Shown one piece after another: positions 35,501 through 36,542 of a stretch of 36,542 nucleotides of DNA; the first letter of the stretch is position 1, and every line of letters starts with the position of its first letter. The notes beneath the pieces were generated by a model, which ran no database searches, was not told where the DNA came from, and was given only the letters and a program-made list of their open reading frames with translations. The position numbers were made by a program, and so were the translations under genes. The stretch lies in the NCBI GenBank assembly GCA_013821665.1, contig JACDGI010000009.1, positions 1 to 36,542 on the forward strand, written 5' to 3'. The stretch comes from Anaerolineae bacterium (GTDB taxonomy: Bacteria > Chloroflexota > Anaerolineae > Aggregatilineales > Phototrophicaceae).

Positions 35501-36020
35501 TTACGCCTACGCGAATCGTGGGTCGGCTTACTATCTCCTCCCGAATTACGACAAAGCGGTCGACGACTACAATAAAGCGCTTGAACTAAACCCCCGTGAT
35601 TATTATTCTTATACCAACCGTGGGCTGATTTATGCCTTGCGAAACCAGCATGATAAAGCAATTAAGGATTACACATCAGCCATCGAAATTAACGCCGAAT
35701 ACGACTATTCCTATCTGTTGCGCGGGGAATCCTACTTCGATACTAAGCAATTCAACAAAGCGATAGCCGATTGGAATACATATGAAGGGTTTGGAAATAC
35801 GCTGCCGTTTAAAGATAAGATTTTGAAAAATCAGGCGGCAATTAACCTAACTGGAACGCCAGCACCCACACTGATGGCGAGTGCGACTCCAACCGTAACG
35901 ACTACAGTAAGAGCCACTGCGACTATAACACCAACGACTATTGCAACAATAAGAGCTACTGCGACTGTAACACCAACAACGATTGCAACAATAAACTCGA
36001 CCGCAACAATGGTAAAGTAA
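32544..36020 (+). CDS. Membrane-anchored coiled-coil protein with 24 TPR units
   Basis: An 1158-residue protein with four parts. Residues 21-41 (GLGAIAIVAILVAIGTSVMG) form a membrane anchor with basic residues before it, so the rest is likely outside. Residues 50-161 are eight 14-residue repeats of type ATxAQGxALxAAST, a two-heptad coiled coil. About residues 270-1090 hold 24 TPR units of 34 residues, mostly AYNNRGLAYxxxxxYDKAL with DPNxAD ends. The tail is Thr/Pro-rich with 14-residue repeats (RATATITPTTIATI). TPRs bind peptides; this suggests a surface or periplasmic scaffold. ATG 32544 after AAAGG; TTG 32541 is adjacent. Units 8-11 and 12-14 are nearly identical in DNA, so the array has grown recently. 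Partner unknown. Confidence 0.9.
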   Translation: MSQDQTQLTAQIRRSQRWAMGLGAIAIVAILVAIGTSVMGIQAGNAAATATVVQGAALYAQSTAVAQADAAQQAAASATSAQGVALYDQATAVAQADAAQQAAASATQAQGQAQNAAASATMAQGQAENQAGTATLQQGKALNAAATATVAQGMAINAQSTAVLQAQQAISSATVVHVQAQVAIATAAAAQGAAQLQAQIARTQVAIANMTLAPIPATLSAASAQIANVQTQLNMDQQLMDAGLNAGFGLPEFSVDIINQLMRDNPNAAAPHIYMGIIDAQNNQVLRGVAEFGKAIQLEPDNTQAYYYRGQLFLIYLQARPQAISDFTKAIELDPNNVLAYNSRGLVYSTTFHQYDKALADFSKAIEINPNYAAAYANRGIVYISLKDSDKALVDLNKAIKLNPELAQAYNYRGRALFIQSKYDDAFTDFTKAINLDPSNAAAYSNLGRVYIYYAEYDTAILYLNEAIILNPKYAEAYNNRGLAYSYKRQYSDAISDYNKAVDLDPNYADAYNNRGLAYNALEDYSNALTNFNKVIELNPDDIYVYNDRGNAYSGLQQYDRALDDFNKVIAYDPNLAYAYNNRGIIYYNQQEYDKALVDYNKAIDLDPNFADAYNNRGLAYYKLFDYHKAINDFDRVIDLNPNYTDAYNNRGLAYNALEDYRNALTNFNKVIELNPDNIYVYNDRGNAYSGLKQYDRALDDFNKVIAYDPSYVYAYNNRGLAYYYQQQYDKALVDYNKAIDLDPNFVDAYNNRGNAYSGLKQYDRALDNFNKVIVYDPNYAYAYNNRGIVYYNQQQYDKALVDYNKAIDLDPNFADAYHNRGLVYSALHQYDKAVTDYLKAVNIEPDFSGAYNDIGNAYGELKLYDKAIVNFSKAIELNPNYTFAYDNRGQIYSNNLQQYGKAILDFNQAIKLDPKFGDAYVDRGVAYFRIQEYDRALDDYARAILVDPNNVYAYGNRAYLYYDRSEYKKAIADYTKTIELDPTAAYAYANRGSAYYLLPNYDKAVDDYNKALELNPRDYYSYTNRGLIYALRNQHDKAIKDYTSAIEINAEYDYSYLLRGESYFDTKQFNKAIADWNTYEGFGNTLPFKDKILKNQAAINLTGTPAPTLMASATPTVTTTVRATATITPTTIATIRATATVTPTTIATINSTATMVK

Positions 36021-36038
36021 TCCCCACTAGAATCAGCA

Positions 36039-36078
36039 GGGCGACACTATATGTTGCTGTCGCCCCATCTCTATTTTT
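36039..36078 (+). terminator. Intrinsic terminator of the TPR gene
   Basis: GGGCGACA (36039-36046) and TGTCGCCC (36058-36065) form a perfect 8-bp stem with an 11-nt loop, followed by a T-rich tract ending TTTTT (36074-36078), 19 bases after the stop codon. Confidence 0.65.
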
Positions 36079-36253
36079 AACTTCTTGGAGGCAAATAATA
36101 ACTATTGCGCAGCGGATTAAGCAGCGCTAGCCAGAGCTATGCGCGTTCCTGCTCGATGACCTATATTGTTATGCTGTAGATTGATACAAGAATGCATTCA
36201 ATGAGGTGGAATATAAAGACTTTAGAAAACTAAATAGTCGTTCATTTTGTGAA

Positions 36254-36275
36254 TAAAATAGGTCGTGTAAATAAC
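36254..36275. repeat. Intergenic repeat, short AGGT core copy
   Basis: TAAAATAGGTCGTGTAAATA then AC. Its AGGTCGTGTAAAT core matches AGGTCTTGTAAAT at 24024-24036 with one change, linking the short and the 36-bp forms of the repeat. Confidence 0.45.
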
Positions 36276-36390
36276 CAATATCCTGCGTGAAACTTATTAC
36301 GCCCAGTTGAAGATGATGAAGCTATCAGTGGATGAGGTTCTCATCGAGTCTAACGCTAAGGGCAAGAAGCATCTGGGCAAGCGACTGGAT

Positions 36391-36542
36391 GGCAATCGCT
36401 TTCTTATGTAAGCGTAGGTAACAAAATTACACCGCGTAACATCGAGAGTGCTATTGAGACCTACCCTGCCAAGTAAACAGCCAACAGGTAACGTAGCCTG
36501 CCACGATCTGCGACGCACCTATGCCAAAATCAGCAAGCAAAG
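36391..36542 (+). pseudogene. Decayed tyrosine recombinase / integrase fragment
   Basis: Two pieces in different frames look like the catalytic half of a tyrosine recombinase: YVSVGNKITPRNIESAIETY (about 36400-36462) ends at a stop, and TGNVACHDLRRTYAKISKQ continues to the window edge. HDLRRTYA is the conserved H-x-x-R box. At least one frameshift separates them, and the part after the edge with the catalytic Tyr is not visible. It marks the right side as a former integration region. Confidence 0.6.

Noticed and set aside
32544-36020. Repeat arrays as possible CRISPR
   Set aside because: The 42-bp and 102-bp periods are in-frame coding repeats with no unique spacers.
36297-36518. 73-residue minus-strand open frame
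   Set aside because: Covers the plus-strand integrase remnant with clear HDLRRTYA motif; shadow frame.

Overview
The window is a 36.5 kb piece of a bacterial genome, most likely Chloroflexota (Anaerolineae-like). That placement is an inference from the gene families: tandem Uma2 nucleases, a TIR-NACHT protein with a long membrane region, an XRE/NB-ARC/TPR regulator, a secreted WD40 protein, a membrane-anchored TPR protein with Thr/Pro-rich tail, and small Prim-Pol and ParM-like genes. There is no rRNA, tRNA or core ribosomal gene, so the lineage cannot be fixed. No CRISPR array was seen.

Left part (1-7.8 kb) looks plasmid- or integrative-element-derived. It holds the start of a primase/polymerase (Prim-Pol) gene leaving the window on the minus strand, a long non-coding stretch with a candidate small structured RNA, a secreted metallophosphoesterase broken by a one-base frameshift in a C-rich tract, a 38-residue TIR-like remnant, two adjacent Uma2 endonucleases, and a ParM-like actin ATPase preceded by a ParR-like basic adaptor. 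A perfect 14-bp palindrome sits between the ParR-like gene and a divergent MerR-type regulator. A small unknown gene closes the segment.

Middle part (8-19.5 kb) is a surface-polysaccharide locus. A Wzx-like flippase is divergent from an eleven-gene, partly overlapping operon: GT2 glycosyltransferase, CDP-glucose synthase (RfbF), CDP-glucose 4,6-dehydratase (RfbG), sugar C-methyltransferase, 3,5-epimerase (RfbC-like), PhyH dioxygenase, second methyltransferase, GNAT acyltransferase, WbqC-like protein, CmcI-like protein and a DegT/DnrJ aminotransferase. Together they suggest an activated branched, C-methylated, N-acylated amino-deoxyhexose made on a CDP carrier, then transferred and flipped.

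Right part (19.5-36.5 kb) is a mobile and signalling region with scars. A Tn3-family remnant (5' ends of tnpA and tnpR around a res-like site) abuts a large TIR-NACHT gene whose single open frame is cut by two in-frame stops. Then come a secreted WD40 protein, a complete IS3-family element with a programmed frameshift signal, a membrane protein of DUF4760 type, a small secreted protein, an XRE-NB-ARC-TPR regulator, an IS982-like remnant, a 1158-residue membrane-anchored coiled-coil/TPR protein with recent internal duplications, and a decayed tyrosine recombinase at the right edge. A short AT-rich intergenic repeat recurs near gene ends across this part.
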